The position numbers and the translations under genes were made by a program. Below, piece by piece: positions 42,690-51,175 of a stretch of 64,000 bases of DNA. The stretch comes from Clostridium sp. GTDB taxonomy: Bacteria; Bacillota; Clostridia; Clostridiales; Clostridiaceae. Each line of letters begins with the position of its first letter. Positions within the stretch are counted from its first letter, which is position 1. The stretch covers positions 150,439 to 214,438 of the forward strand of contig JARLHR010000204.1 of assembly GCA_031292145.1 (NCBI GenBank), given 5' to 3'. Below the pieces are notes generated by a model. That model had not been told where the DNA came from, did not search any database, and saw nothing but the letters and a program-made list of their open reading frames with translations.

Positions 42690-42885
42690 TCAGGAATTAG
42701 TAGCTTTTAATTCTTTTATTAGTTCCTTCATTGCAGGTGTTAACCATTTATTTTTATGATATAGCACTTGTGTCATCATATTAAAATCATAATCATTCAA
42801 CTTCAATTTTACTGAATTACCTTTGGCTAATTCATTTTCTACGGTCATAACAGAGTAATTCCGGAAGCTTAATTGTGCAAATTGA
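42690..42885 (-). pseudogene. Remnant of a LysR-family regulator (C-terminus)
   Basis: The minus strand encodes VENELAKGNSVKLKLNDYDF, then NMMTQVLYHKNKWLTPAMKE and LIKELKATNS with a TGA stop at 42690. This is the end of a LysR-type substrate-binding domain. No N-terminal HTH or longer frame is present, so the gene is a leftover. The surrounding gap 42487-43047 also holds two operators and a short family-1 repeat. Confidence 0.65.
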
Positions 42886-42912
42886 TTCGACTACACCAAT
42901 TTTTAATAGCTA

Positions 42913-42928
42913 AGTGATTTACGTCACG
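42913..42928. promoter_or_regulatory. Crp/Fnr-type operator upstream of the flavin reductase gene
   Basis: AGTGATTTACGTCACG has GTGA and TCAC half-sites with a 6-bp spacer, 120 bp upstream of the flavin reductase/nitrite reductase pair. Confidence 0.65.
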
Positions 42929-42980
42929 ACACTAAAATCTTTTATATTATAAAATTAAATAGTTAAATAAAATAATTTAC

Positions 42981-43019
42981 TTAGGCACATTCAAAAAAAT
43001 AACAAGTCCATGTGCCTAG
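42981..43019. repeat. Minimal family-1 element
   Basis: TTAGGCACATTCAAAAAAATAACAAGTCC is directly followed by ATGTGCCTAG, so only the two outer ends remain. It lies between the operator at 42913 and the ribosome site of the flavin reductase gene, that is in the probable 5' leader. Confidence 0.75.
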
Positions 43020-43047
43020 AAAATAAAATTTTCAGGAGGACTATAAA

Positions 43048-43593
43048 ATGGAAAAGATAAATGTTAGCTATGAAAAAATGTATTATGGATTCCCTGTAAT
43101 TCTTGTGAGTTTTTATGATAAAAATGGAGTTCCCAACGTAACTACCCTTTCGTCATCTTATACCCTTAAAGATATGGTTGTTCTCGGCTTTAGCAGTAAG
43201 GGATATGCAATTAACCAAATTAAAGATGTTTATGATTTTGTAATTAATATACCTAACAGTTCACTTGCATACGAAATAGATTATTGCGGAACTAAATCTG
43301 GTCATGAATTCAAGAAGTTTGATAATGTCAAATTAACACCAGTCAAATCTAAAGTTATAAATGCTCCTATTATAGAAGAATGTCCTATTGCCATTGAATG
43401 TACTTTAACTGATGTAATAGAAAGAGATACCTATAAAGGTATTTCTAATATTTTAGCCACTATTAAGGGCAGACTTATTTCAAAAGAATATTTAGATGAC
43501 AAAGATAGAATAAACCCTGAAAAATTTGATGACATTCTATATTTTGGTGATGGTGTAAATCGTGGATACAGGTATATGAAAAATGAACTATAA
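43048..43593 (+). CDS. Flavin reductase-like domain protein
   Basis: The 181-residue protein has the flavin reductase-like FMN-binding split-barrel fold: YYGFPVILVSFYDKNGVPNVTTLSS, VVLGFSSKGYAINQIKDVYDFVINIP, CGTKSGHEFKKFDNVKL. It probably binds FMN and could transfer electrons. It starts at ATG 43048 after AGGAGG and is followed 17 bp later by a siroheme-type reductase, so it may be the electron donor or a partner for that enzyme. Its expression is probably under the Crp/Fnr-type site at 42913. Confidence 0.87.
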   Translation: MEKINVSYEKMYYGFPVILVSFYDKNGVPNVTTLSSSYTLKDMVVLGFSSKGYAINQIKDVYDFVINIPNSSLAYEIDYCGTKSGHEFKKFDNVKLTPVKSKVINAPIIEECPIAIECTLTDVIERDTYKGISNILATIKGRLISKEYLDDKDRINPEKFDDILYFGDGVNRGYRYMKNEL

Positions 43594-43610
43594 GATAAGG
43601 AGGACATTAT

Positions 43611-45212
43611 ATGTCTTATGAGGCGATTTGGTCTAAAGATGAGAAATTAAATGAAGTTGAACATATAAAACTTAAAAAGGATGGTTTGGATGTAATTAAA
43701 ACCATTATAGAAAAATATTCAAAGGAAGGTTATGATTCCATAACTCCTGAGGATATGAATCAATTTAAATGGGCTGGTGTTTATGAACAAAAACCAAGAG
43801 AAGGATATTTTATGATGAGAGTACGTATAAATTCTGGAATAATGAAATCTGAACAAGCAAAAGTTTTAGCATGTATTGCTAAAGATTTTGGACGTGGAAT
43901 TGCAAATGTTACTACAAGAGGAGCTGTTCAATTTCATTGGGTTCAAGTTGAAGATTTACCTGTAATTTTCAAAAGACTTGAAACTTGTGGTCTAAGTTCC
44001 TTTGAAGCCTGCGGTGATTGCCCTAGAACAATAGTTGGTAACCCCCTTGCTGGGGTTGATAAGGATGAGCTTATGGATACAGCTGAGATCATTGAAGAAG
44101 TTAATAATTTCTTTTTGTTAAACAAAGATTTCTCTAATCTACCAAGGAAATTTAAAATATCAATATCTGCCAGCATACATAATGCAGCTCATGCACAAAT
44201 TAATGATCTTGCTTTCACTCCAGCAATAAAAAACATTGACGGAAATGAAGTAATTGGTTTTCATGTTTGGATTGGAGGAGGTCTTTCAGCTAGCCCTCAT
44301 TTAGCGCAAAAACTTAATATCTTCGTAAAACCTGAAGATGTACTTAACGTTGTCATAGGTGTATGTACTATATTTAGAGATTATGGATATAGAGAAAAAC
44401 GTACTCGTGCCCGTTTAAAATTCTTAGTTGCAGACTGGGGTGTAGAAAAATTTCAAGATAAACTATTAGAACTTATTGGATTTATGCCAAGCAGTGGTGA
44501 AGACAAATTATCTACCTGGAATGCTTCTTATTACTTTGGTGTACACACTCAAAAACAAGTAGGTAAAAATTATATTGGAGTCAACTTACCATTAGGTGAA
44601 ATAACTAGTTATGAACTTTTTGAACTTGCAGATATTTCAGAAAAATATGGAGATGGCAAAATAAGAACTACATTATCACAAAATCTGATTATTACTGGTA
44701 TAAATGACGCAGATGTACCTTCTTTACTTGAAAGAGATATTTTTAAACATTTATCTCCTACTCCAAATACTTTTATTGGCTACACCGTTTCTTGTACTGG
44801 TAAAGAATTTTGTAACTTAGCTATTGTTGAAACAAAAGAACGAGCAAAAAAAGTTATTGAATATCTTGATTCTAAAATAAAGTTAGATACACCAATTCGC
44901 ATCCATTTTACTGGGTGCCCCAACTCTTGTGGACAAAAACATATAGCTGATATCAGCCTTCAAGGAGCACTTATAAAAACTGAAAACAGTTGTGATGAAG
45001 CTTTCACTATTTGGCTTGGCGGCACGCTAAATAATAATGGAAAATTTGCTGAAAATCTTAACTATCGCGTAAAATCAACTGATGCTCATTTAGTTCTTGA
45101 AAAGATAGTGCTTTTCTTTAAGAACAATAGGTTTGAAAATGAGGCCTTTAATGAATTTGTCAGCAGAATAGGAATTGATGAAATTAAAAAAATATATAGA
45201 TCTGAAACTTAA
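43611..45212 (+). CDS. Ferredoxin-type nitrite/sulfite reductase (siroheme, 4Fe-4S)
   Basis: This enzyme performs six-electron reduction of nitrite to ammonia or sulfite to sulfide using a siroheme coupled to a [4Fe-4S] cluster. The 533-residue protein has two ferredoxin-like half domains (GYFMMRVRINSGIM; YIGVNLPLGEIT), the siroheme-binding VTTRGAVQFHWVQ and CPRTIVGNPLAG, and the four cluster cysteines in CTGKEFCNLA and CPNSCGQKHIAD. Length and motifs match NirA/CysI-type proteins. Nitrite is the likelier substrate given neighbours Hcp, RIC and the regulator. ATG 43611 follows AAGGAGG. It is second in an operon with the flavin reductase. Confidence 0.93.
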   Translation: MSYEAIWSKDEKLNEVEHIKLKKDGLDVIKTIIEKYSKEGYDSITPEDMNQFKWAGVYEQKPREGYFMMRVRINSGIMKSEQAKVLACIAKDFGRGIANVTTRGAVQFHWVQVEDLPVIFKRLETCGLSSFEACGDCPRTIVGNPLAGVDKDELMDTAEIIEEVNNFFLLNKDFSNLPRKFKISISASIHNAAHAQINDLAFTPAIKNIDGNEVIGFHVWIGGGLSASPHLAQKLNIFVKPEDVLNVVIGVCTIFRDYGYREKRTRARLKFLVADWGVEKFQDKLLELIGFMPSSGEDKLSTWNASYYFGVHTQKQVGKNYIGVNLPLGEITSYELFELADISEKYGDGKIRTTLSQNLIITGINDADVPSLLERDIFKHLSPTPNTFIGYTVSCTGKEFCNLAIVETKERAKKVIEYLDSKIKLDTPIRIHFTGCPNSCGQKHIADISLQGALIKTENSCDEAFTIWLGGTLNNNGKFAENLNYRVKSTDAHLVLEKIVLFFKNNRFENEAFNEFVSRIGIDEIKKIYRSET

Positions 45213-45265
45213 ACACTCTATTATGGAGGATTAATTCACCGAATATTATTATTAAAGTTTAAAAA

Positions 45266-45298
45266 TAAATCCTAGCTACAATTTTGCAGCTAGGATTC
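45266..45298. terminator. Bidirectional terminator between nitrite reductase and hcp
   Basis: AATCCTAGCTACA and TGCAGCTAGGATT pair, with A/T runs on both sides. The same AATCCTAGCT stem is used at 42069. Confidence 0.82.
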
Positions 45299-45370
45299 TA
45301 TATTGTAAATAATACTGTAGATTATAAATAGGGTGCATTTTTATTGTATATTATTTAATAATACTATTTT

Positions 45371-47074
45371 TTAAGCTTCCATAAACATTTTCATATCATC
45401 TTCTACATTAGTAATTCCACCAATTCCAAAGTTATCTACTAATACTTTAGCAACATTTGGTGAAAGGAATGCTGGAAGTGTTGGGCCTAGGTGAATGTTT
45501 TTAACCCCTAAGTGTAATAATGATAATAATACTATTACAGCTTTTTGTTCATACCAAGCTATATTATATGATATAGGTAATTCATTTACACTCTTTAATC
45601 CAAATACTTCTTGAAGCTTAAGTGCAATAACAACTAATGAATATGAATCATTACATTGTCCTGCATCTAATACTCTTGGAATTCCTCCAATATCACCTAA
45701 GTTTAATTTGTTGTATTTATATTTAGCACAACCTGCTGTTAATATAACTGTATCCATTGGTAATTTTTGTGCAAATTCTGCATAATAATCTCTTGATTTT
45801 GCTCTTCCATCGCAGCCTGCCATTACAAAGAATCTCTTAATAGCACCAGATTTAACTGCATCAACAACCTTATCAGCAAGAGCTAAAACTTGGTTATGAG
45901 CAAATCCACCAACTATTTGTCCTTTTTCTATTTCAGTAGGAGCTTTACATTTTTTAGCCATTTCTATTACTTTAGAGAAATCTTTTGTACCATCAGCCTT
46001 AGCTTCTATATGAGCACATCCTGGCATTCCTGTAGCACCTGTTGTAAATAATCTGCTCTTATAAGAATCCTTTGGTATAACTATACAGTTTGTAGTCATA
46101 AGGATTGGTCCATTGAATTTTTCAAATTCTTCTTTTTGTTTCCACCATGCATTACCGAAGTTTCCTGCAAAATGTGAATACTTCTTAAATTTTGGATAAT
46201 ATTGTCCTGCAAGCATTTCCCCATGAGTATATACATCTATTCCAGTTCCTTCTGTTTGCTCTAATAACATTTCTAAATCTCTTAAGTCATGTCCTGAAAT
46301 TAATATTCCTGGATTAGTTCTAACTCCAATATCAACAGTTGTTATTTCAGGATGTCCGTAGCTTTCAGTATTAGCCTTATCAAGTAATGCCATACCATCT
46401 ACACCAAACTTACCAGCTTCTAATGCTAAAGCTACATAATCATCAACTGTTAAAGTATCATCTATTGTAGCAGCTAATGCTTTTGCCATAAATGCATGAA
46501 CTTCTTCATTATTATATTTTAAGTTCATTGCATGCTTCATGTAAGCAGATAATCCTTTTAATCCATAAGTTATAAGTTCTCTTAAGCTTCTTATATCTTC
46601 GTTTTCTGTTGCAAGTACTCCAACTTTCTCTGCCTTTGCATCAAATTCTATAGTATTATAAGCAGTCCAAGTTGCTGCCTCTGGCATTATCATTTCTGTA
46701 GTTTGCATTCCAAATATCTTCTTGAAGAATCCACCATTTACTTTTACTTCTCCAACAGTTCCGCCAGCTTTAACTACTTTAGCTTTTAATTCTTCTCTTA
46801 ATTTTAAAGTTTCTCTTACTCTATCCAAAATAGAATCTCTATCAAAATTTGCATTTGTAATTGTTGTAAATAAATTTTCTGTTATGAATTTATCAACTTT
46901 AGCATCTGTAACTCCGACTTTTCTTCCTTCATTACTTACTATAGCTAGTCCTTTAGTTACATATATTAATAAATCTTGAGCTTTTGCTACATGCTCATCT
47001 TTACCGCATACCCCTACTTTAGTACAGCCTTTACATCCTGCTGTTTCTTGACATTGATAACAAAACATTGACAT
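45371..47074 (-). CDS. hcp: Hydroxylamine reductase / hybrid-cluster protein
   Basis: Hcp carries a cubane Fe-S cluster and a hybrid Fe-S-O cluster, and in anaerobes it reduces nitric oxide or hydroxylamine. The 567-residue protein begins [20 protein letters not shown] then GVCGKD, giving the N-terminal cysteine set. Hybrid-cluster ligands are visible in [70 protein letters not shown] and [12 protein letters not shown] 47074 follows AGGAGG at 47083-47088; the longer frame to 47140 has no ribosome site. Two GTAAC-N4-GTTAC sites lie upstream. It is monocistronic. Confidence 0.96.
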   Translation of the reverse strand: MSMFCYQCQETAGCKGCTKVGVCGKDEHVAKAQDLLIYVTKGLAIVSNEGRKVGVTDAKVDKFITENLFTTITNANFDRDSILDRVRETLKLREELKAKVVKAGGTVGEVKVNGGFFKKIFGMQTTEMIMPEAATWTAYNTIEFDAKAEKVGVLATENEDIRSLRELITYGLKGLSAYMKHAMNLKYNNEEVHAFMAKALAATIDDTLTVDDYVALALEAGKFGVDGMALLDKANTESYGHPEITTVDIGVRTNPGILISGHDLRDLEMLLEQTEGTGIDVYTHGEMLAGQYYPKFKKYSHFAGNFGNAWWKQKEEFEKFNGPILMTTNCIVIPKDSYKSRLFTTGATGMPGCAHIEAKADGTKDFSKVIEMAKKCKAPTEIEKGQIVGGFAHNQVLALADKVVDAVKSGAIKRFFVMAGCDGRAKSRDYYAEFAQKLPMDTVILTAGCAKYKYNKLNLGDIGGIPRVLDAGQCNDSYSLVVIALKLQEVFGLKSVNELPISYNIAWYEQKAVIVLLSLLHLGVKNIHLGPTLPAFLSPNVAKVLVDNFGIGGITNVEDDMKMFMEA

Positions 47075-47150
47075 ATTAAATCCTCCTATTTCTCTATATA
47101 AAATTAATAATTTCTTTTTATGATTTCTCATCTTTGACAATCTAGAGTTT

Positions 47151-47187
47151 ACTATATTGTCATCATTGTTTCTGTAACATACGTTAC
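47151..47187 (-). promoter_or_regulatory. GTAAC-N4-GTTAC operator overlapping the hcp promoter
   Basis: GTAACATACGTTAC (47174-47187) overlaps the TTACAG -35-like box; TATAGT (47151-47156) is the -10 box at 15-bp spacing. Layout is identical to 42178-42214. Confidence 0.78.
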
Positions 47188-47262
47188 TAACATAATTTAT
47201 TTTTTCTTTTGTGTTAGCTCCTCGCTACGGTTATATATTACTAAAATACTCTGCTTAATTCT

Positions 47263-47276
47263 GTAACAACGGTTAC
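47263..47276. promoter_or_regulatory. Second GTAAC-N4-GTTAC site upstream of hcp
   Basis: GTAACAACGGTTAC, 89 bp upstream of the proximal operator. It may bind a second regulator dimer at the hcp promoter. Confidence 0.65.
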
Positions 47277-47326
47277 GAAATAAAAAAATATAAAAAACAA
47301 ATAGAGCTCGGATATAAATCCACGCT

Positions 47327-48756
47327 CTACATAAATTGTGAAGGAGTAAACCATGCATTTTTTAATATTTTAATACCTTTTTCAATTTCTATTTCTTTTA
47401 TACCGCCAAAGCCCAATAAAACCATAGGAAATTCATTAGTCACACAGTCATCATAATGAATTGATGTAGGATAAATTTTAATCTTCATTTTATGAGCAGC
47501 TTGAATTAATTCTTCTTCTGTCATTCCATTTTTGACTTTCAATAAAATATGTAATCCTGATTTTGCTCCTATAATTTCAACATTTTCATTCATATGTCTA
47601 TTAATTGCCGAAATCAATATTGCATGTTTCCTACGATATAATGTTCTCATCTTATTAATGTGACTTGAAAAATATCCTTCTTTCATAAATTTATAAAGTG
47701 TATTTTGATGAAGTCTGGATATTGTTTGCTTATATACTTTAAAATATTCTTGGTATTTCTCAACTAATTTCATGGGTAAAACTAAATAACTCATTCTAAT
47801 TGAAGGGATTAATGACTTAGAAAATGTCCCTACATAAATAACATTTTCATTGCTATCTAATCCCTGTAAAGAAGGAACTGGTTTTCCTTTATATCTAAAT
47901 TCACTATCATAATCATCTTCTATTATATAACCATCTTTTTCTTCACACCATTTCAATAACTCTAGTCTTCTAGAAATCGGCATAACCATTCCATAAGGAA
48001 ATTGGTGGGAAGGTGTAACATAGACACTCTAGCAGAACTTTTTCTTAAATCATCTACACAAATTCCATTTTCGTCGATTGGAATAGGATCAAAATCTATT
48101 CCTTGATCTTTAAAAACATCTCTTACTCTGTTATAGCCAGGATTTTCGATTGCATATTTATAGTCTTTACCTAACATCATGCATAATAATATCATTAAAT
48201 ATTGTATACCTGCTCCAATAATGATTTGTTCTGGTATGCATCTAACGTTTCTTGATTGGAATAGATATTTAGATATTTCTCTACGCAAGTCTTCTTCTCC
48301 TTGAGAATCACCTACTAATAAAAGATTGCTTTCATCCGAATATAGACATTGAGCTGCTAATTTCCTCCATATAGTATACGGAAAATTTTCCAAATCAACA
48401 TTTCCTGAACTAAAATCTATTAAATATTCAAAGTCATTTCTCTGTTTTATATTTATATCATTTTTATCTCTTGGTGATTGAGTATATAATAAATTATCCT
48501 CTAATTTTGTTACAAACATACCTATACGCGGCCTACTTTCCACGTATCCTTCTGCACATAACTGTTCATAAGAAGTCTGAATAGTATTTTGGCTAATGCC
48601 TAGATAATTTGCCAATTTTCTTTTTGATGGTAATTTCGTATCTGGTTTAATTGTCCCAATTTCTATTTCACGTTTGATATATTCATATAATTGCACATAA
48701 AGTGGTGTGCTCTTTGAGCAATCCAACATAGGCATAATTTCAATCATTCTCTCCAT
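47327..48756 (-). pseudogene. MocR/PdxR-type GntR-aminotransferase regulator, split by a frameshift
   Basis: The 5' frame (47962-48756) has the GntR-type winged helix (TKLPSKRKLANYLGISQNTIQTSYEQL) and the first part of the aminotransferase-like domain. The 3' frame (47327-47989) continues with EEKDGYIIEDDYDSEFRYKG and the PLP-lysine region TFSKSLIPSIRMSYLVLP. A lost base near 48024-48034 shifts the frame; restoring it gives SVYVTPSHQFPYG, the expected family sequence. Everything else is intact, so the damage is recent, phase-variable or a sequence error. It is divergent from the CGGC gene. Start at 48756 is tentative because two further in-frame ATGs follow closely. Confidence 0.85.
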
Positions 48757-48847
48757 CCCCCACTAACTGATACTATAAAATTAACTAAAACTGATACTTT
48801 TTATTATATCAGATTAAACTTATAATTTACAAAAAGGAGGGGTAAAT

Positions 48848-49258
48848 ATGAATGCTAAATATGTTGTTATAATTCAGTGTGATATTGCACTTAAAAGGTG
48901 CAGTGGGTTTGCTTGTACAAATGCTTTTTACAATAAAGATGAGGTTTTTAAAAATTATAATGATGATACAAGATATATTTCTTTTTCTTGTGGTGGGTGT
49001 TGCGGAAAGGGTGTTGCATCCAAATTAGAACACTTTTCAAAAAAGTTAAAAAGCAAAAACAATATAAATAAAGATGAGGTAATAGTTCATTTATCATCTT
49101 GCATGGTAACTGATAATTATCACAGCGATAGATGTCCACATGTAGATTATATAAAGAACATAATATCGAAAAAAGGTTATAAAAATTTAGTTGAGAGAAC
49201 TTATATAAGTAATAATGCACAAAGAAAAAGAGACGAAGGCATTTACAAAAGTTATTAG
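48848..49258 (+). CDS. CGGC-domain protein
   Basis: The 136-residue protein has a CGGC domain: YVVIIQCDIALKRCSGFACTNAF, then SCGGCCGKGVASKL, then HLSSCMVTDNYHSDRCPHVDYI. Many conserved cysteines suggest metal or redox binding, but the family has no proven function. ATG 48848 follows AAAGGAGGGG. It is divergent from the frameshifted MocR-type regulator, with direct repeats AACTGATAC in between, so that regulator may control it. Basic C-terminal tail (NNAQRKRDEGIYKSY). Confidence 0.9.
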   Translation: MNAKYVVIIQCDIALKRCSGFACTNAFYNKDEVFKNYNDDTRYISFSCGGCCGKGVASKLEHFSKKLKSKNNINKDEVIVHLSSCMVTDNYHSDRCPHVDYIKNIISKKGYKNLVERTYISNNAQRKRDEGIYKSY

Positions 49259-49288
49259 TAATTTCTTTTTTCATTTTTAGATTTTATT

Positions 49289-49451
49289 TTAGGCACATGA
49301 AAAAAAATAATAGACCAAAGATGCGACGCATATTTTGTGTCAGACAAGGAAGTAAATTCTGCTCATAGCGGGCCTATTAGTAGAATTTACTGACGCAGTA
49401 TGACGCGAAATAGGCAAGCATACTGGTCTATTATTTTTTTGATTGTGCCTT
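49289..49451. repeat. Family-1 structured element with compensatory stem changes
   Basis: It begins TTAGGCACATGAAAAAAAATAATAGACC and ends GGTCTATTATTTTTTTGATTGTGCCTT. Where other copies have AACAAGTC/GACTTGTT, both arms here read AATAGACC/GGTCTATT, so pairing is kept. The core hairpin also covaries: AGTAAATTCT pairs with AGAATTTACT instead of AGTAGATTG with CAATCTACT. Confidence 0.85.
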
Positions 49452-49495
49452 ATTGCTTTCTAGAGTTCGAATTACATTTTTTTCACCAAAGAGAT

Positions 49496-49661
49496 TTATC
49501 CAATATACTGCACATTAAATCCTTTCAGATAATGTGCTAAATCTTCTGATATTCCTTTAGCTGCTGAAGCACTACTAAAAATCCTGCAAGGGTTATTCCT
49601 ATTTGTATAATAGATAAAAGGTTAGTTGGTTCTTCCATAAGCTTTAAGGTAACTATTTCTT
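49496..49661 (-). pseudogene. Fragment of a CorC/hemolysin-family (DUF21) membrane protein
   Basis: Minus-strand frames give EIVTLKLMEEPTNLLSIIQI GITLAGFL and, after a one-base shift, SASAAKGISEDLAHYLKGFN VQYIG. Together these match the DUF21 segment EEPTxxLSTIQIGITLAGFLASASAA. Neither end of the gene is present. It follows the broken small membrane gene at 49660 directly, so both may be pieces of one deletion-prone region. Confidence 0.65.
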
Positions 49662-49945
49662 AATCTGAAATTTCATCATTATGATCTGAACTCTTAGGTT
49701 GGTCAAAGGAATAGAATCTGTAATACATTTCTCCAAAGTTTCTTCCTGTTAATAATTCGAATAGCTTACCTAAAAATAAACCTAAGATAATTCCAGGAGC
49801 CAAACTTGAAATTGATGCAATAACGCCCATTCTGCTATTAGGATCTCCACAAAGCATGAGAACTGACATAGCAAGAAAAATCTGTGTTATCAAAATACCA
49901 ATAACAACTAAGATGAGAGTACGTAACAATTTTTTCTGTTTTCAT
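49660..49945 (-). pseudogene. Small membrane protein gene with a poly-A frameshift near the start
   Basis: AGAGGTGTTTTAT precedes ATG 49945, which reads MKTEK and then leaves frame at an A6 run (about 49930-49935). With A5 the frame continues as LLRTLILVVIGILITQIFLA and so on for 89 residues with two membrane helices and a polar tail. As written, only a TTG start without ribosome site at 49929 would express it. The family is unknown. An assembly error or slippage-controlled expression are alternatives. Confidence 0.6.
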
Positions 49946-49966
49946 ATAAAACACCTCTTTTCTTAT

Positions 49967-50028
49967 TTAGGCACATTCAAAAAAATAACAAGTCCATCTG
50001 CCAAGCCTATTCTCTTTCATGTGCCTTA
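49967..50028. repeat. Shortened family-1 element after azlD
   Basis: TTAGGCACATTCAAAAAAATAACAAGTCC at one end and CTTTCATGTGCCTTA at the other, with most of the interior lost. It abuts the stop codon of azlD at 50029. Confidence 0.75.
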
Positions 50029-50361
50029 TTAAAATATCAACTGAACCAAAATCATATATAAAATGGTTCCCCCTGCAATTGAAATCAGCATTTGCCTTTT
50101 CCAAAAGTGGAGCAATATAATAACCATAATTGAAATCAGTTCTGGAATTGCGTGGTTTCCCCTAAATAAACTCACATCTTTTAGACAATATATAACTAGC
50201 ATTCCCAAAGCTGCTGAAGGAAGCATTTTTCCAAGATACTGAACATATTTAGGTGTAGGTTTGTCAGATGTAAAAATAAAAAATGGAAGAAACCGTGTTA
50301 TCACAGTTCCCAATATAACCATGCAAATCATGATAACTCTTTGAATTAAACTCATTGACAT
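50029..50361 (-). CDS. azlD: Branched-chain amino acid exporter, small subunit AzlD
   Basis: AzlD is the small membrane partner of AzlC in export of branched-chain amino acids or their analogues. The 110-residue protein has about four helices with the family pattern [11 protein letters not shown] and [21 protein letters not shown]. It overlaps azlC by 10 bp. Length is typical. Control is probably by the divergent MocR-type regulator at 51176. Confidence 0.92.
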   Translation of the reverse strand: MSMSLIQRVIMICMVILGTVITRFLPFFIFTSDKPTPKYVQYLGKMLPSAALGMLVIYCLKDVSLFRGNHAIPELISIMVIILLHFWKRQMLISIAGGTILYMILVQLIF

Positions 50362-51068
50362 TCATATGCACCTACTTTCTCTAGAGGACTTTTCATTAAA
50401 GTAAGAGTACCAAGAATCATAAGCATTGAGGGAATAATAAAGTTTTCCCCTCCAAATAGAATAAGGCACAAAAGCGAAAGCCCTAATCCTAGCAATGCGC
50501 TGTGATGGGTTGTCTCTTTCATCCATTGTTCAAGGAAAATAACCACAAAAAGCGCGGTCATTACAAATTCAAGCCCATTGGTATTAAATTTAACCAATGC
50601 TCCAAAAACACCACCAATAGTGGCTCCAAAAAACCAGTATAAATGATTAAGCAGCGTTACACAAAACATAAACCATCCCTTGTCCACATCTTTTGGAATA
50701 TTCGCTGTATAGTTTATTGAAAAGGATTCATCACACATACCAAAAATCAAATAGAATTTTTTAAGACCAGTTCCTTTGTATTTATCCAGCATTGAAATTC
50801 CATAAAATAAATGACGTGCATTTATCATTAAAGTAATTATAAGTGCGCTAAGGGGATTGAATGTCCCAAGTAAAAGATTAACTGCCACAAATTCTACAGA
50901 TCCTGCAAAAATCGTTAAGCTCATAAGTACTGGATACACTGGACTAAAGCCTGATACATTCATATAGATTCCATAAGCAATTCCTAAAAACGTAAAGCCT
51001 GCAAAAATAGGAATGGTATGCGGAAACGCCGCTGAAAAAGCTTTTTTAATCTCATTTCTTTTTCCCAT
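50352..51068 (-). CDS. azlC: Branched-chain amino acid exporter, large subunit AzlC
   Basis: This is the main permease of the LIV-E family. The 238-residue protein shows [53 protein letters not shown] and DESFSINYT, the AzlC signatures, with about seven membrane helices. ATG 51068 follows AGGAGGTG. It is in an operon with azlD. An inverted repeat AATCCATACAAT...ATTGTATGGATT lies between it and the divergent MocR-type gene and is a likely operator. Confidence 0.94.
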   Translation of the reverse strand: MGKRNEIKKAFSAAFPHTIPIFAGFTFLGIAYGIYMNVSGFSPVYPVLMSLTIFAGSVEFVAVNLLLGTFNPLSALIITLMINARHLFYGISMLDKYKGTGLKKFYLIFGMCDESFSINYTANIPKDVDKGWFMFCVTLLNHLYWFFGATIGGVFGALVKFNTNGLEFVMTALFVVIFLEQWMKETTHHSALLGLGLSLLCLILFGGENFIIPSMLMILGTLTLMKSPLEKVGAYECQ

Positions 51069-51112
51069 CTTTTATATACACCTCCTAAAGTTAATAAAAT
51101 TTTATCATTGTC

Positions 51113-51146
51113 AATCCATACAATCAACGATATAATTGTATGGATT
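51113..51146. promoter_or_regulatory. Inverted repeat in the azlC - MocR intergenic region
   Basis: AATCCATACAAT (51113-51124) and ATTGTATGGATT (51135-51146) are exact inverted repeats with a 10-bp spacer, between divergent starts. The distance and location fit an operator of the MocR-type protein; binding is not shown. Confidence 0.72.
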
Positions 51147-51175
51147 ACAATTTTGTCCGATTATGGAGGTGTTTT

